Source of the DNA: Procambarus clarkii
Lineage: Eukaryota; Arthropoda; Malacostraca; Decapoda; Cambaridae
Direction: 5' to 3'
Assembly (NCBI RefSeq): GCF_040958095.1
Contig: NC_091208.1
Coordinates: forward strand, 8,654,548-8,718,547
DNA length: 64,000 bases
Positions within the stretch are counted from its first letter, which is position 1; the number at the start of each line of letters is the position of its first letter. A program made the position numbers and the translations under genes. The notes under the pieces were generated by a model. That model had not been told where the DNA came from. It saw only the letters and a list, made by a program, of their open reading frames with translations, and ran no database searches. Shown here in pieces: positions 30,608 to 42,100 of this stretch.

Positions 30608-30751
30608 GCATTTGGATTACCTGCTATAGTTGCCCATATTGGAGGGAAGCCAATGCTCTTCTTTGGCTCAGACAGGTTTCCTGTCTTAGCCCAAGAGATA
30701 GGAGAAAAATGGCTTGGGCCAGAACCTGATGTACCTCAAACAAGGTTATAA
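30608..30751 (+). CDS. GSTK1: Glutathione S-transferase kappa-like, terminal exon
   Basis: After a polypyrimidine tract and AG (30606-30607), 47 codons and a stop read AFGLPAIVAHIGG, MLFFGSDRFPVLAQEIG, EKWLGPEP and end in TRL. Vertebrate GSTK1 ends with the same arrangement: FGLP, AHV, MLFGSDR, LGEKWMGP and a terminal RL. The product would be the end of a thioredoxin-fold, DsbA-like glutathione transferase of mitochondria and peroxisomes; a C-terminal (A/T)RL can serve as a weak peroxisomal signal. Upstream exons are not in the window, or lie beyond the repeats to the left. The frame is clean with exact splice phase 0, so this looks like a functional exon. A processed copy is unlikely because of the intact acceptor. 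Confidence 0.85.
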   Translation, partial: AFGLPAIVAHIGGKPMLFFGSDRFPVLAQEIGEKWLGPEPDVPQTRL

Positions 30752-30868
30752 AAGCATGGGATGTTCATATATCTACATGTATATGCAGTGTATAATAATG
30801 CTAGAAATTTGGGGATCTTGCATATTCTTACAGACTTGCAAGACCTTTTAAGGGGAAGACTTTGCTTA

Positions 30869-30874
30869 AATAAA
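30869..30874 (+). terminator. Polyadenylation signal AATAAA of the GSTK-like gene
   Basis: AATAAA lies about 118 bases after the stop codon, followed by a T-rich stretch (TCTTTAATACTTTTCTC). This is a suitable distance for the 3' end of the transcript. Confidence 0.7.
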
Positions 30875-30899
30875 ATCTTTAATACTTTTCTCTTGTGGG

Positions 30900-31350
30900 A
30901 ATGTCAGTAGCTCCCAGAGTTAAGTGCTGGTCCAGTCAAGTCTTAGAGATGTACGAGCCCTCAGACCAACCCTTGCATGCCGGGAGCCAGGACCAGAATG
31001 AGCCAAACTGCCACCAGGTGGCAGCTCAGGTCACCCAGAGTCACAGCCAGCCTGCTATTCACTCGCTCACCTGGTTACAACATCCATCTTCTGATATCCC
31101 TGGAACAGTTCTGCTGGGGGATTTTGCTTTCTGATCTTTATCCTTTCTCTTTCAAAATTGTGATTAGTAGACCCTGGCTTCAGTTTCTTGCAGGACCAGT
31201 GTCCATGTTCCTTAGATTCCTGGATGGGTAGGGGTTCTTGTGTGCTTGATTGTGATTGCATGTGCAATCACATGCCAGTTGCGTGTGATTGCATTTGACA
31301 GTTGGTGGAGTTTGGCTTGCCAGCCTTCATAGTCTGCCAACATAACAGTA
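30900..31350. other. Unassigned sequence downstream of the GSTK 3' end
   Basis: No convincing gene. Short CA/TG-rich stretches (CATGTGCAATCACATG, a near palindrome at 31258-31273). It may belong to the old DIRS remnant that follows, but I cannot show it. Confidence 0.35.
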
Positions 31351-31925
31351 TAATGGGATGATGTCTGAGCGCTTTCCAACACACTTGGTCCCAGAATTTC
31401 TGGACATATTGCGTAGTGTGTCGGGGTCTTTGGTTGATATAGTACTCCTCATGTCCAGTGTTTTGTTGACCAGCCCAGCCATGCGGAATTTGTTGACAAA
31501 AGTGTGCTTGCAACCCATCACAACCCATCGTTGCAAAGGGTGCCCCCACTTCTTTCTTGTCCCCAAGTGGAATACTTTAGAGGTTCATTTTATTTTTTAC
31601 CTGTCAGTTCTCAAAGGGTTAATTTCTTCTCCCACGTTACATATGACCACAGCATTTCAGGTTCACCAGGTGGTTTTGAACCGCTTTTGGCTTAGTTCAT
31701 TAGATCTTTAGGAGGCTATTTGCACTTTTCATCCATCTGGGTTTTAGTTTTTACTTGTGTTCAGTGGCGTTTAGTGTAACAGTGTTTTTTCCTATCTCGA
31801 TAGCTGACTGGTGTGGGTGGGTTCAAACTCTTCCAGCTTATCTGCAGGCCAGGAATCTGTTTTTTTCCCAGTTGGCTTGCTTCAGCTTTCTGGTTGGGAT
31901 TGATGTAAAATACTACAACTACCTT
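31350..31925 (+). pseudogene. Old DIRS-like reverse transcriptase remnant
   Basis: Reading frames with several stops give LKGLISSPTLHMTTAFQV, then VLNRFWLSSLDL.EAICTFHPSG, matching the palm start of DIRS reverse transcriptases (…MTTA.QVRQ…WL.SLDL.DAY.HIP). At 31800-31910, ADWCGWVQTLPAYLQARN and FFSQLACFSFLVG match the thumb region of DIRS copy 3 (QLARFGFLVN). The catalytic YxDD part is not seen. It is more diverged than the three DIRS copies to the left and is cut by the SINE/LINE insertions at 31936-35145. Confidence 0.6.
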
Positions 31926-31935
31926 GGGGGGAGAT

Positions 31936-32195
31936 GGTCGGCCGAGCGGATAGCACGCGGGACTTGTGATCCTGTGGTCCTGGGTTCGATCCCAGGCGCC
32001 GGCGAGAAACAATGGGCAGAGTTTCTTTCACCCTATGCCCCTGTTACCTAGCAGTAAAATAGGTACCTGGGTGTTAGTCAGCTGTCACGGGCTGCTTCCT
32101 GGGGGTGGAGGCCTGGTCGAGGACCAGGCCGCGGGGACACTAAAAGCCCCGAAATCATCTCAAGATAACCTCAAGATAACCTCAAGATAACCTCG
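31936..32195 (+). mobile_element. tRNA-derived SINE with (CTCAAGATAAC)n tail
   Basis: The head GGTCGGCCGAGCGGATAGCA holds a leucine/serine tRNA-like A box, and GGTTCGATCCC at 31983-31993 is a B box. The body includes GCAGAGTTTCTTTCACCC and TACCTGGGTGTTAGTCAGCTG. The 3' part (GGCCTGGTCGAGGACCAGGC, then GCGGGGACACTAAAAGCCCC) matches the 3' end of the LINE finishing at 35145. It ends in four CTCAAGATAAC repeats. Confidence 0.88.
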
Positions 32196-35145
32196 ATTGA
32201 TTTCAGCAAATTGAACTTCAATATTAAACAGGTAAACTGGGAGCAAATAAACCAAGACTTCACAGAAATAAGCTGGGAAGAACAGCTAGAAAATGCAAAC
32301 CTGAACCAGTGCCTGGAAAAAATAAGCTCATAGAACTAGTAATATGCTCAAACTGCATACCCCTAAAAAAAAAAAGAGTAAGAGATGCAGATTGGAAGAG
32401 GAACATCGTTCCCACTATAGGCGAAGAAAACTAATCACGAAACAACTTGAGTCGCACCCCATCTCAAGAATGGCGAAGAAGGTTAGGTAGAGAAATAGAA
32501 ACAATTGAATTAAAGCTACAAGAAGAATCACACAAAACCCAGGAGAGGCAAAGAGAGCAAAAGGTCATCAGTGAAATAGAGAAATCCTAAATTTTTTCTC
32601 CTATGCAAAATCAAGATCAAAAACCACATCTAGTATCGGGCCCCTGCAAAATGGAGATGGAAGTTTCACCGATGACAACATAGAAATGAGCGAGTTACTG
32701 AGGAAGCAGTATGACTGTTTTCAGCGAGCCACTAGACACACTAAAGATTGATAACCAAATGAATTTTTCATGGATACGATACAACATCAAATCATGTATC
32801 AGACGTCACCCTATCCCCACTGGATTTTGAAGAAGCCATAAACAGTATGCCTATACACTCTGCACCAGACTCTGATTCTTAGAACCCAATATTCATCAAG
32901 AACCGTAAAAAGCCGCTATCGCAGGCCCTCCACATTCTTTGGAGACAAAGCCTAGATACTGGCATTATCCCTGTGTGACGGTAACGCGTTGGTGTTCGGC
33001 TGTTCAAAGCTAGGGGTATGGCCTCGTCACATAGTATTAAAAAAAATAGAAAATCTGGAACTTCGTCTGTGGTAAGGTAAGGAGAAGAGACACAAAACAC
33101 AAGTAAATTTTAACAATGAAATTTTAATTACGTTAAAGAAATAAAACATGAATAAAATGGTCAAACAATTCGTATAATATAAATCAATCAATCAAAATAA
33201 TAAGAATAATTAAATGACACAATGAAAAGTTACGTTAAGACAAAATAACAAGAAGTGCAATATAAAAGTAAATGAAAGGTGCTGGAATATTGGCTTTAAG
33301 CTATCACCTCTCTTAGTACACGTACGCCAAAGCTTATGTCTAGCAGGGAGAAGTGTTAACTGTGAAAGCACGGAATATTCTGAGGACTGAGGTTGTGGCG
33401 ACCCCAGACATCAAGTAGTATGGGGGGGTGGAGTGCAGTTGCAGCCCGACCGGCGACCAATCAGAGGAGCCGGCAGCAAGACGGGTAGTTTGGCGGTTTG
33501 AGTCTGAGCAGGTGTTCCTGGCTGCATACGTTTTGCGCTCTGGCAAACCTTGGAGATGTTGTTGTCGTTGTTGGACATTTCTTCCATAGTAGTTTTATAT
33601 AGTTGTATCGACGTAATTGTGGAGGGAAGAGCAGGCTCAATCTCTTGAAGGAGATTATTGTCACACCTGACATACTAAAAACAGTAGAGATAGCACCACA
33701 CCATAAAGGAGGAAATAAGGCAGAGGTAAAAAATTACAGATAGCACAAACATCGTACATCGTAAAAATCTTTGAGAGTGCTAAGAAGTGAGATCACAAAA
33801 TACATGGAATTACAGCATCTCCATAACCCTGGACAATATTGTTTCAGAATAGGGCGCTCTTGCCTGTCACAGTTGCTGGACCACTATGACATGGCCTTAG
33901 ATGCCATGGAAGACAAACAAGATGCTGATGTGATTTACACAGATTTCGCAAAAGCCTTTGACAAATGTGACTATGGTGTTATTGCACATAAAATGCGTTC
34001 AAAAGGAATTAAGGGAAAAATAGGCAGATGGATCTACAATTTCCTGACTAACAGAACCCAACGTGTAATAGCCAACAAAATAAAATCCGGTCCATCTACC
34101 GTGAAGAGCTCAGTACCCCAAGGGTACTGTGCTTGCTCCAGTACTTTTTTCTCATCCTCACTTCGAACATAGACAAGGATACAATCTATAGTACTGTATC
34201 ATCCTTTGCAGATGACGCTAGGATTTTCATGAGAGAAGACAACATAGAGGACACAGCAAACCTCCAATCAGATGTAAATCATGTCTTTCTATGGGCTACA
34301 GAAAATAATATGGTGCTTAAAGAAGATAAGTTCCAGCTTGTGAGCCACTGAAAAAATGAAAATATAAAAACGGAAACCACGTACAAAACTCAGTCAAATC
34401 ACAACATAGAACGAAAAGGCAATGTTGGAAGACCTTACCTTTAAATAACACAATAAAGTAGCCATCACAACTGCAAGAAAAATGACAGGTTGGATAACAA
34501 GAACCTTTCACACTAGAGATGCTATACCGATGATGATACTTTTCAAAACGCTAGTGCTCTCTAGAGCGGAGTACTGCTTCACATTCACAGCCCCTTTCAA
34601 AGCTGGAGAAATTGCTGACCTGGGGAGCATGCAGAGATCTTTTACTGCTAGAATCCACTCAGTAAAACATCTAAACTAATGGGACCGACTAAAGAGCCTA
34701 AATCTGTATTTCCTTGAGCGCAGCTTGGAGAGATACATAATAATTTATACGTGGAAAATAGTAGAGGGGCTGGTCCCATACCTGTACACAGAAATAACAT
34801 CACATGAGACCAGGAGGCATGGATGGATGTGCAAAATACCCCCACTGAAAAGCAGAGGTGCAACAGGTACTCTGGGAGAAAACTTTATCAACATCAGTGG
34901 CCCGAGACTGTTCAACACGCTTCCACTACACATAAGGGGCATAACTGGCCGACCCCTCACAGTGTTCAAGAGAGAACTTGATAAGTACCTCCAAAGGATA
35001 CCTGATCAATCAGGCTGTGATTCATACATCAGGCTGCAAGCAGCCGCATCCAATAGCCTGTTTGACAGTCCAGCAACGAGGAGGCCTGGTAGACGACCGG
35101 GCCGCGGGGACACTAAGCCCCGGAAGCACCTCAAGGTAAGGTAAG
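32196..35145 (+). pseudogene. LINE ORF2 (reverse transcriptase to 3' end), degenerate, split by a solo LTR
   Basis: It begins mid-ORF2 (FSKLNFNIKQVNWEQIN), with FFSYAKSRSKTTSSIGPLQN and a decayed MPIHSAPGPDSWNPIFIK-like motif. ALHILWRQSLDTGIIP is followed, after the LTR, by DILKTVEIAPHHKGG. Palm motifs are YTDFAKAFDKCDYGVI (catalytic Asp), SVPQG.(frameshift) and SSFADDARIF (Asp pair). The C-terminus has LSRAEYCFTFTAP, SLERSLERYIIIYTWKIVEG and GRPLTVFKRELDKYLQRIPDQ, ending GRRPGRGDTKPRKHLKVR. Stops and frameshifts are frequent. No RNase H. The 3' tail CAAGGTAAGGTAAGG and upstream stem are shared with the SINE at 31936. Confidence 0.82.
32974..33665 (+). mobile_element. Solo LTR (692 bp) with 4-bp target duplication
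   Basis: It starts TGTGACGGTAAC and ends TTATTGTCACA, giving TG...CA edges with a short inverted repeat TGTGAC/GTCACA. CCTG flanks it at 32970-32973 and 33666-33669. Removing it with one CCTG rejoins the LINE frame (GIIP then DILKTVEIAP). An AATAAA is near 33138. It is probably Gypsy-type by duplication length; no internal coding part remains. Confidence 0.85.
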
Positions 35146-35640
35146 GTACCTCCTTCCCTCTTCCACTGTAGCAGCTGCTCTACTTTCTCCAACTGGTAGT
35201 GGGGAGGTCTCAGTTTTTCCATCAGGGCCTCAAACACCATGTGGACGGCCTCAACTTGCCTTGCATGGAACTTGGCCACTTTATCCAGTTGGCATCCTTT
35301 TGCTGGTGTTGGGACAGTGCATCACATGCCCTGCTTCACTTAAGGGGAATCTTGCATTGCCATTTTCCTTTTCTGGCTTTGTGAGGTTCAGTTCCATGGT
35401 GATCTCCATTGGTTGAGCTGTTCATGGATGCATCGAACCTCTACTGTTTCTTCATCTCCCAGCTGTCGCCATGAAAATTGGGACGCCTCCTCGGCCACAG
35501 TGGGCATATACCTTGCTGCAGGAATTTGCAGTTGTTTGGACAGCAGTTCAGCACATTCAACTTCAACAGGGCTTTGCTCTGTCTTTATGTAGATTTCTCT
35601 GCTGTAGTTTATTGCCCCAACAGTGGTGGTTCAGTCATTA
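35146..35640 (+). pseudogene. Old DIRS-like RNase H remnant
   Basis: With frame changes it reads VELFMDASN (TDAS-like), then ATVGIYLAAGICSCLD in one frame or LLQEFAVVWTAVQHIQLQQG in another, and LYVDFSAVVYCPNSGGS. This is the RNase H layout of DIRS copy 3 (FTGAS, EFAAVWFALRRV, CSPVVHCLNSRGS). It probably continues the remnant at 31350-31925. Confidence 0.6.
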
Positions 35641-36095
35641 TCTTCCAATGTTTGCACTTTTCTTGATATCCTTAAAAAAGCAAGAGTAACGCCAATTCAT
35701 AAAGGAAGCGAGACAGTTGTCATAACCAGTTACAAACCAATATCAAGTCTACCTATACTCTCAAAAATATTTGAAAAAAATTATTTACAGACAGCTCTAT
35801 TCCTACATTGTAAAACTCAACATAGTCCTTGCCAGTTTGGCTTCTGTGGCCAAAAGAATTCCAATGATGTCATTATTAGTCGGGTTCATATAATCTACAC
35901 AGCCCTTGACAAAAAAAAAAAAGAGTTCACACTAACCCAGCCAGCAGCCCTAGGGCATTCTGGAAATTTTTTCCAAGATGACTGCCTCTCACTAGAGGTC
36001 TCAAGAGTTCATTTCATACACAACCTACTGCGCACACATTTTGAATGGGTACGATATGTGCAAAAAGTGTTTACTCGGTTGGCACAGTTTCCCAC
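35640..36095 (+). pseudogene. Second LINE reverse transcriptase fragment
   Basis: The frame 35623-36102 encodes ILKKARVTPIHKGSE, ITSYKPISSLPILSKIFEK, CQFGFCGQKNSND and RVHIIYTALDKKK. This matches the fingers to first palm motif of LINE reverse transcriptases (KIARVTPI.KGG…NYRPIS.LP.LSKIFEK…QFGF). It is truncated on both sides and lies within the old DIRS remnant. Confidence 0.65.
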
Positions 36096-36129
36096 CGACT
36101 GAGTTTTCTCGGTTGGCACAGCACAGTAG

Positions 36130-37095
36130 TTAAGGATGATTTTCTTCTGGCTTAGACTTCCAGCTGGCAGGTTGTGAAGCCTCACACTCTTCCATTAAAG
36201 CATTGTCTGAGTTAGGTAATGGTTTTCTTCTCCATTCTTCTCCACCATTTTTAGCTAAGAATAAGACTTATGTTTTTTGGCTGAGGGTGTATCATATACT
36301 CTGTACTGTGTCTGCGTTGTGGCATTATTTGTGCACTGCTTATGCTCTTTAAGTTGAGGCCTTGTTTGCCAACCCCTTGTATCATGTCCCCTGTTCCAAA
36401 GCAAGCTCTTCCAGGTTATGCGAAGGGTGGTTCACGTCACACAGTCTGCTGTGTATTCTTTCTCATGATTTACTGAAAATTCACTGCTCTGATGCTCACA
36501 GCTAAAGTTCTTCTGCCTAGGCACCCTTCTGCCATTTTCTCATGGATAATCCCTGGCTTCATTTTTCTGTTAGCTAATTTTTTTTTTAAGAAATGCCGGC
36601 TGCTTCTACCCAGACATTGTTTAGTTAGTTCAGCTATTGAGGGGGTCCTTCCCAATAATTGTGTTGATTGTAACAAAATCCCTTTTTCTGGTGGGGCCCT
36701 CAGTAGCTTCTTATTCTGGCCCTGTTTCTATCTTTCACGTGGCGTGGAAGGGTTTGATCTGGGTGGGTTGTGAGCAAGGAGGTAGGCTGTCTGGGACCTC
36801 AGGTGACCTAGACAGCCACCTGGTGGTGATCAGATGCATCACGGAAGAGTATGCAATTGTCACTTGCTTCATTACCATCGGGTGCCAAATTCTCTTCAAG
36901 CAGTTGCTTGTTTTGTTGCACTTCAGCTTTCTGTAGAGAACCATATTCTAGGCTTGACTTCCTATAGGCAAGGGTGGGTCTCTGACATTTGGTGCATTTT
37001 CCTAAGGTTTGGCTGGGTCAGCGCTTACCTCGGAGGTACGTAATGTAACGGTAAATGACCAGGAAAGGTCATTTCATTACAATGAAGGCTTGATT
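36130..37095 (+). pseudogene. Old DIRS-like recombinase remnant and right terminus
   Basis: FLAKNKTYVFWLRVYHIL, then CTVSALWHYLCTAYAL, SHDLLKIHCSDAHS and SWIIPGFIFLLANF follow the recombinase of DIRS copy 3 (FLAKNETAAFWRGPW, CPVAALWRYLPASAG, THDIRKFTA, ARGFWKSNRVLAARY). The final 80 bases include AGGTCATTTCATTACAATGAA, comparable to the conserved DIRS right edge. Many stops; strongly diverged. Confidence 0.6.
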
Positions 37096-37640
37096 ATTTC
37101 TAGCCTTTTATATACTTACCAACACTGCCTTGTAAATTTTATTTGTGAAAATATTTTATGATTTCTTATTCTCCAAAGATATGCCAAATTAAAAGCTGTA
37201 TATTTTAGCCAAATAAAAGTAGAAATTATTTGTGTTTTAACTACTAAACTACTTTATTACTATATTTGCATAGTAGTTAATAAATGGTACATTTACTGTA
37301 GCTTAAATAAACCAAGCACAAATGTCTTCCAAGCATATTGTGCAGTCTTTACGACCTGTGCAACTGCTAGTAAAGTAATTATTTAGTCTGTTATTGTACA
37401 CAATGTTACTGTTAGTGAGAGGCGTCTGAGAGTTCTATATTTCTACTTGAACATGCTTCACATTGCAGGTGTTAGATGGGAAATATTTTAGTACAGTAAT
37501 TGCAAAATAGTAATGGCAAAATTTAGTAATTGCTAAATTTTCAATAGTTGGTTTCCCAAAGTCAGGCACGGAAAGATCTCTCTAAATCAGAGAGCCAACT
37601 GCTGACATTTCCCAGGATGCAATTTACAATAGTTTTCTAA
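37096..37640. other. AT-rich sequence with no recognised gene
   Basis: AT-rich and unique-looking. Short inverted TAATTGC/GCAATTA-like motifs near 37490-37540. Nothing coding. Confidence 0.5.
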
Positions 37641-37800
37641 CTCCTGGGGGCATGTTTAATACTAGGTTAACAGAGGCATCTGGTAAAAGGAAACATTGCC
37701 CAAATGCTATAGTTCTGCCATACGAATTAAACCGAAGACCTTTTGGCTGTGACCTGACTGCAAGCACCACTATGCCACTGGAAAAACAGTACAGTACTTG
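37640..37800 (-). mobile_element. Degenerate tRNA-derived SINE
   Basis: On the minus strand it parallels the SINE at 31936: a B-box-like GGTCTTCGGTTTAATTCG, GGGCAATGTTTCCTTTTACC in place of GGGCAGAGTTTCTTTCACCC, and GCCTCTGTTAACCTAGTA in place of GCCCCTGTTACCTAGCAG. It is old and diverged. Confidence 0.65.
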
Positions 37801-38440
37801 CAAAACTACTAACTGCAGGAAATTACAACAAACATAATAAGGTGAGTACGTACTTGAGTCAGATGCCCCCTCCCTTTCCAGCCTGTTGCCGTCATGAGGG
37901 GATGGGCGACTGCCGGAGTGGGATGCTCAGTATGACAGCATGTCCTCTTGCCTTTTGAAGCCTTATGCTCCTGCTGCTGTCTTCATTAATTTTGCTAGTT
38001 GCTTTTTCTTCTTCTTTCAAATGTTTCATTTTTCCTCCTCACCTCTCCTTTCTGATTGTTCTCTTCCTGCTGACTTTTTGCCATTCTTGAATATTCTTTC
38101 CGATGCTTTCTGTTTTGATGCCGGGTGTTTGGGGAGGCACACACACACACACACACAAAATTCAAAAGGTGACACCCCTAGGGTCAACACTTGCAGCAGA
38201 GGAGCTCCAGCATAATTCAACAATCCTAAGTATTATAGTACAGGTTGATGGTAGTGAGTGGTGTCCCAGAGAACATAAAGGTATAATGCTCTTGAAAAAT
38301 AGGTGAGATAACAGGAAAGTGCCAAGGGAAGTGAAAAATCGGATTAACGATTATTTTCATATTAACATATTTTCATATTTCATATTAACATGTTAATATT
38401 AACATGTTAATATTAACATGTTTAATATTAACTGTAATCG
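37801..38440. other. Intergenic sequence with a short (CA)n
   Basis: No gene found. (CA)n at 38138-38157. AT-rich palindromic TTAATATTAACATGTTAATA-type repeats occur at 38355-38430. Confidence 0.5.
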
Positions 38441-38977
38441 GGACTGGATGAAAAAACGTAAAAATGACCCCTCACTTGCTCTAGTGCTCTTGGGAGGTGG
38501 TATATCTTTGGAGTGTATAAATACTCCGAAATTACCATCTCTTTTAAGGGTCTGAGCAGGTGGTGGAGTGGGTTAAGGCGTACCTCTTATGCCAGTTGCT
38601 GGAAGGCTTCTGTGCTGGCTAGGGTTCGAGTCTCCTGGTGGGAAAGTGTTCTAAAGTTGTATACTTCACTCTCGTGTTTAGGAGAGTTGTGCCTTAAGCA
38701 TAGACAGTGTTCTCCCATATTAACAGGGACTGGATGAAAAAACGTAAAAATGACCCCTCACTTGCTCTAGTGCTCTTGGGAGGTGGTATATCTTTGGAGT
38801 GTATAAATACTCCGAAATTACCATCTCTTTTAAGGGTCTGAGCAGGTGGTGGAGTGGGTTAAGGCGTACCTGTTATGCCAGTTGCTGGAAGGCTTCTGTG
38901 CTGGCTAGGGTTCGAGTCTCCTGGTGGGAAAGTGTTCTAAAGTTGTATTCTTCACTCTCGTGTTTAGGAGAGTTGTG

Positions 38978-38982
<5 letters not shown>
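38441..38982 (+). mobile_element. Tandem pair of tRNA-like SINE units (286-bp period)
   Basis: GGACTGGATGAAAAAACG at 38441 recurs at 38727, and the two units are almost identical. Each has GGTGGTGGAGTGGGTTAAGG (A-box-like) and GGGTTCGAGTCTCC (B-box-like) about 55 bases apart, typical of RNA polymerase III internal promoters. The second unit runs into (TA)n, the likely 3' tail of the family. Upstream of the boxes is an unusual leader with TATAAATACTCC. Confidence 0.65.
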
Positions 38983-39067
<85 letters not shown>

Positions 39068-39072
39068 TTATA

Positions 39073-39121
<49 letters not shown>
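38983..39121. repeat. (TA)n tract, left of the Tigger insertion
   Basis: Pure TA, with a few ATAATATATTA breaks. It continues after the Tigger at 42620-42727, so the transposon landed inside one (TA)n. Confidence 0.97.
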
Positions 39122-39124
<3 letters not shown>

Positions 39125-42100
39125 TATCCACTCAATTTAACAGCCTATATGGGGCTGAGCCCAAGTCGTTATTTACGGAGCTCCGTTATTTCCGACGTTA
39201 AGTCGGGTCGGGTAATTTTTCAAGTAACATTCAGGTAGGATATATTTTACACTGTATAACTAAAATTAAATAAAGTTCATTGTGTAATTGCATTCCAATT
39301 TAGTGCACGGCCGACGATTAAGCCAGTTGCTGGCTGCTGCATGGATGATGTGTAAACACGCTCTGATCAAGTCCAGATGGGTGGGAAAAAATTGATTCAT
39401 TCCTTTGTATTGAAAAATATTTCATGTATCAATCAGCGAGTTAATATTGTCTTAATAAAATTTTAGAGATGTGTTTTGATTTACCCTGAACAGTGCAGGT
39501 AATGTATTTTTAATGTTACGACACAGGCTGTGGCGGCCATGCCATAACAATGGCGATCGAGCCTTGTCACTGAGAGCTAGCCAAGACGAAATATTTTGAG
39601 CTCACCTTTTCTCTGCTGATGATAGAATATACATTTGCAGAGACTAATATGTAGCTTTTGTTGAAAAAAAACAACTAATATCTTGTAATACTATAATAAA
39701 ATTGGTAAATTGACTGACTTTTAATGTTACAACACAGGCTGTGGCGGCCATGCCATAACAATGGCGATCGAGCCTTGTCACTGAGAGCTAGCCAAGACGA
39801 AATATTTTGAGCTCACCTTTTCTCTGCTGATGATAGAATATACATTTGCAGAGACTAATATGTAGCTTTTGTTGAAAAAAAAAAAATTAATATCTTGTAA
39901 TACTATAATAAAATTGGTAAATTGACTTACTTTTAATGAAGCTGAAGATTACGAAGCTGTGATGATTACGTCATCCTCTGCAGCGCTTGTTTTATATGTA
40001 CAATTATTTTCAGGCACTCACTTCACACAACAGCTAGCCTTACTACTAATTCACATGAGTTCTAATTCTACTTCACTATTGACAATTATTTCTACTGTAT
40101 ATTTACACTGTACAGTATCTTTTTGTCTAGGCTTAATTAATCATTAACACTTACAATACTGTACTCTATCAATACTTTTTACACTAATTTATATGCCTTT
40201 CAATCATATTTTATATCGTTAGTGGATGACTTGTCACGACTTGGTGGGAATTCAGCATCGGCGGGTGCAACATGGCTTGTAGAGCATTCGTTGCTGGCGG
40301 ATGTTCCACGACTTGTCGATGGGAATTCAGCATCGGCGGGTGCAGCATGGCTTGTAGAGCATTCATTGCTGGCGGATGCTCCACGACTTGTCGATGGTAA
40401 TTCAGCATCGACGGGTGCAGCATCGCTTGTCGACGAAGATTTTTCACGAACCGTTGAAATCATGAATTTATCTATTTTTGTCTGAATCTGATTTTCTCTG
40501 GCTAACGTTTTGAGACATTGCTTTAAGGCTGTAAGGTGTACATAAAAATTTCCAATAACCTCATGTTTACTTTTTATTGAATATTCAATGAGTTCCTCAA
40601 CTTGTTCCAATCTTTTCTGATATCCGACACCTCTAGGCAGAGCCTCACCAACATCGTCCGAGTCATCATCAGAGTCATCAGAGTCATCAGAGTCATTTCC
40701 GAGAACACTTTGCGCAATCTGTTCTTCAGTTAACAATTCATAACCAGGATCGTAATCATTTTCTAACCATTCATTGATATCATTCACTTGTACACCCTGA
40801 CCAGCTTGGAGCAACATTGTTCGGATCGTTTCTTCAAACCCTTCAAAATCATTGGCTTCATTTTCAAAACCTTCGAATTCACTATCAGATACTGCTGCTT
40901 CACATCTAGGCCTCTCTGTTAACAGTTTCTTCCATGAATTTGTTAGTGTGGTTTCTTTCACTTTATTCCAAAGCCTAGCCCAGTGGAATATTGCTTCCCT
41001 GATTGTGTACTTTTTTAGATTTTCTAGTGTTCTTTGAGCCCTTGTATCCTTTCCTGTCAATTCATCTTCCTCGCTAGGTAAAACAACTAAAACATCTTCA
41101 AGCATTGCTGTTTGGTACATACGTTTAGCAGCAAGGATAACACCTTGGTCCATGGGCTGGATCAAGGATGTTGTGTTTGGTGGAAGTGCCATGCATTTTA
41201 TTCTGCCATCCCTTGAAATTAACTTGCTAATGGGATGAGCAGGAGCATTATCTAGCAGCAACAATGCCTTAACCTCACTGGCCTTTATTCCACATTTGTT
41301 GATCTGGAATTCTCTGACTTCTTTGCAAAAGTGGTTTTCAAACCAGTCCGTAAATATTATTTGATTAAACCATGATTTCTTAGAATTGTAATATATTACA
41401 GGTAATGCCTGCATTATATTTTTTAAGGCTCGAGGATTTTTAGACTTGCCTACCACGGCACATTTTGTCCTGTGAGAGGCATCAGCATTAGCACAAAGCA
41501 AGACTGAGAGCCGTTCCTTGCTTATCTTTCGTCCAGGAATATTTTCCTGCATCCTACTGGTTAAGGATGTACTTGGTACAGCTCGCCACATAAACCCAGT
41601 CTCATCAGCATTATATACTTGATATTTCCTTAAATTATTACTGACAATGTACTCGTTTAATTTAGCCTTGAATGAATCAACATTAGTGGGATCAGCACTT
41701 GACGCCTCACCAGAAATTTTTTTGGTGTTTGAAATGTTATGCCGAGCCTTAAATCTTCCAACCCACCCATCACTTGCACTGAAATCTTTTATACCTAATT
41801 GAATGGCAAGTTTACTTGCTGCAACTTTAAGCTCTTCAAATCTTATTGCCATGCCAATTGTGCGGTGCTGAATAAACCACTTATACACTGCAGCATCCAA
41901 TTGTGGATACTGACCAGACTTTACTGTTTTTCTCGAACATGCAGCACCAGAAGTAGCACACTCTGTTGTGCTCACATATTTTAATAGAGTATCCTTCTGT
42001 TTCTTGATGTCACTTACTGTACTTTTCCCGATGTTAAACTCTGCTGCTGCTCGTGCATGAGAATATCCTTTATCAAGTTTCTTAATTAACTCCAGCTTCT

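Noticed and set aside
31936-32010. A functional tRNA gene (Leu/Ser-like)
   Set aside because: A and B boxes are present but the sequence continues into a SINE body and repeat tail, and no full cloverleaf with a mature acceptor end is evident.
34725-35144. An independent host gene for the 139-codon frame
   Set aside because: It is the C-terminus of the LINE ORF2, matching the fragment at 15976-16200.
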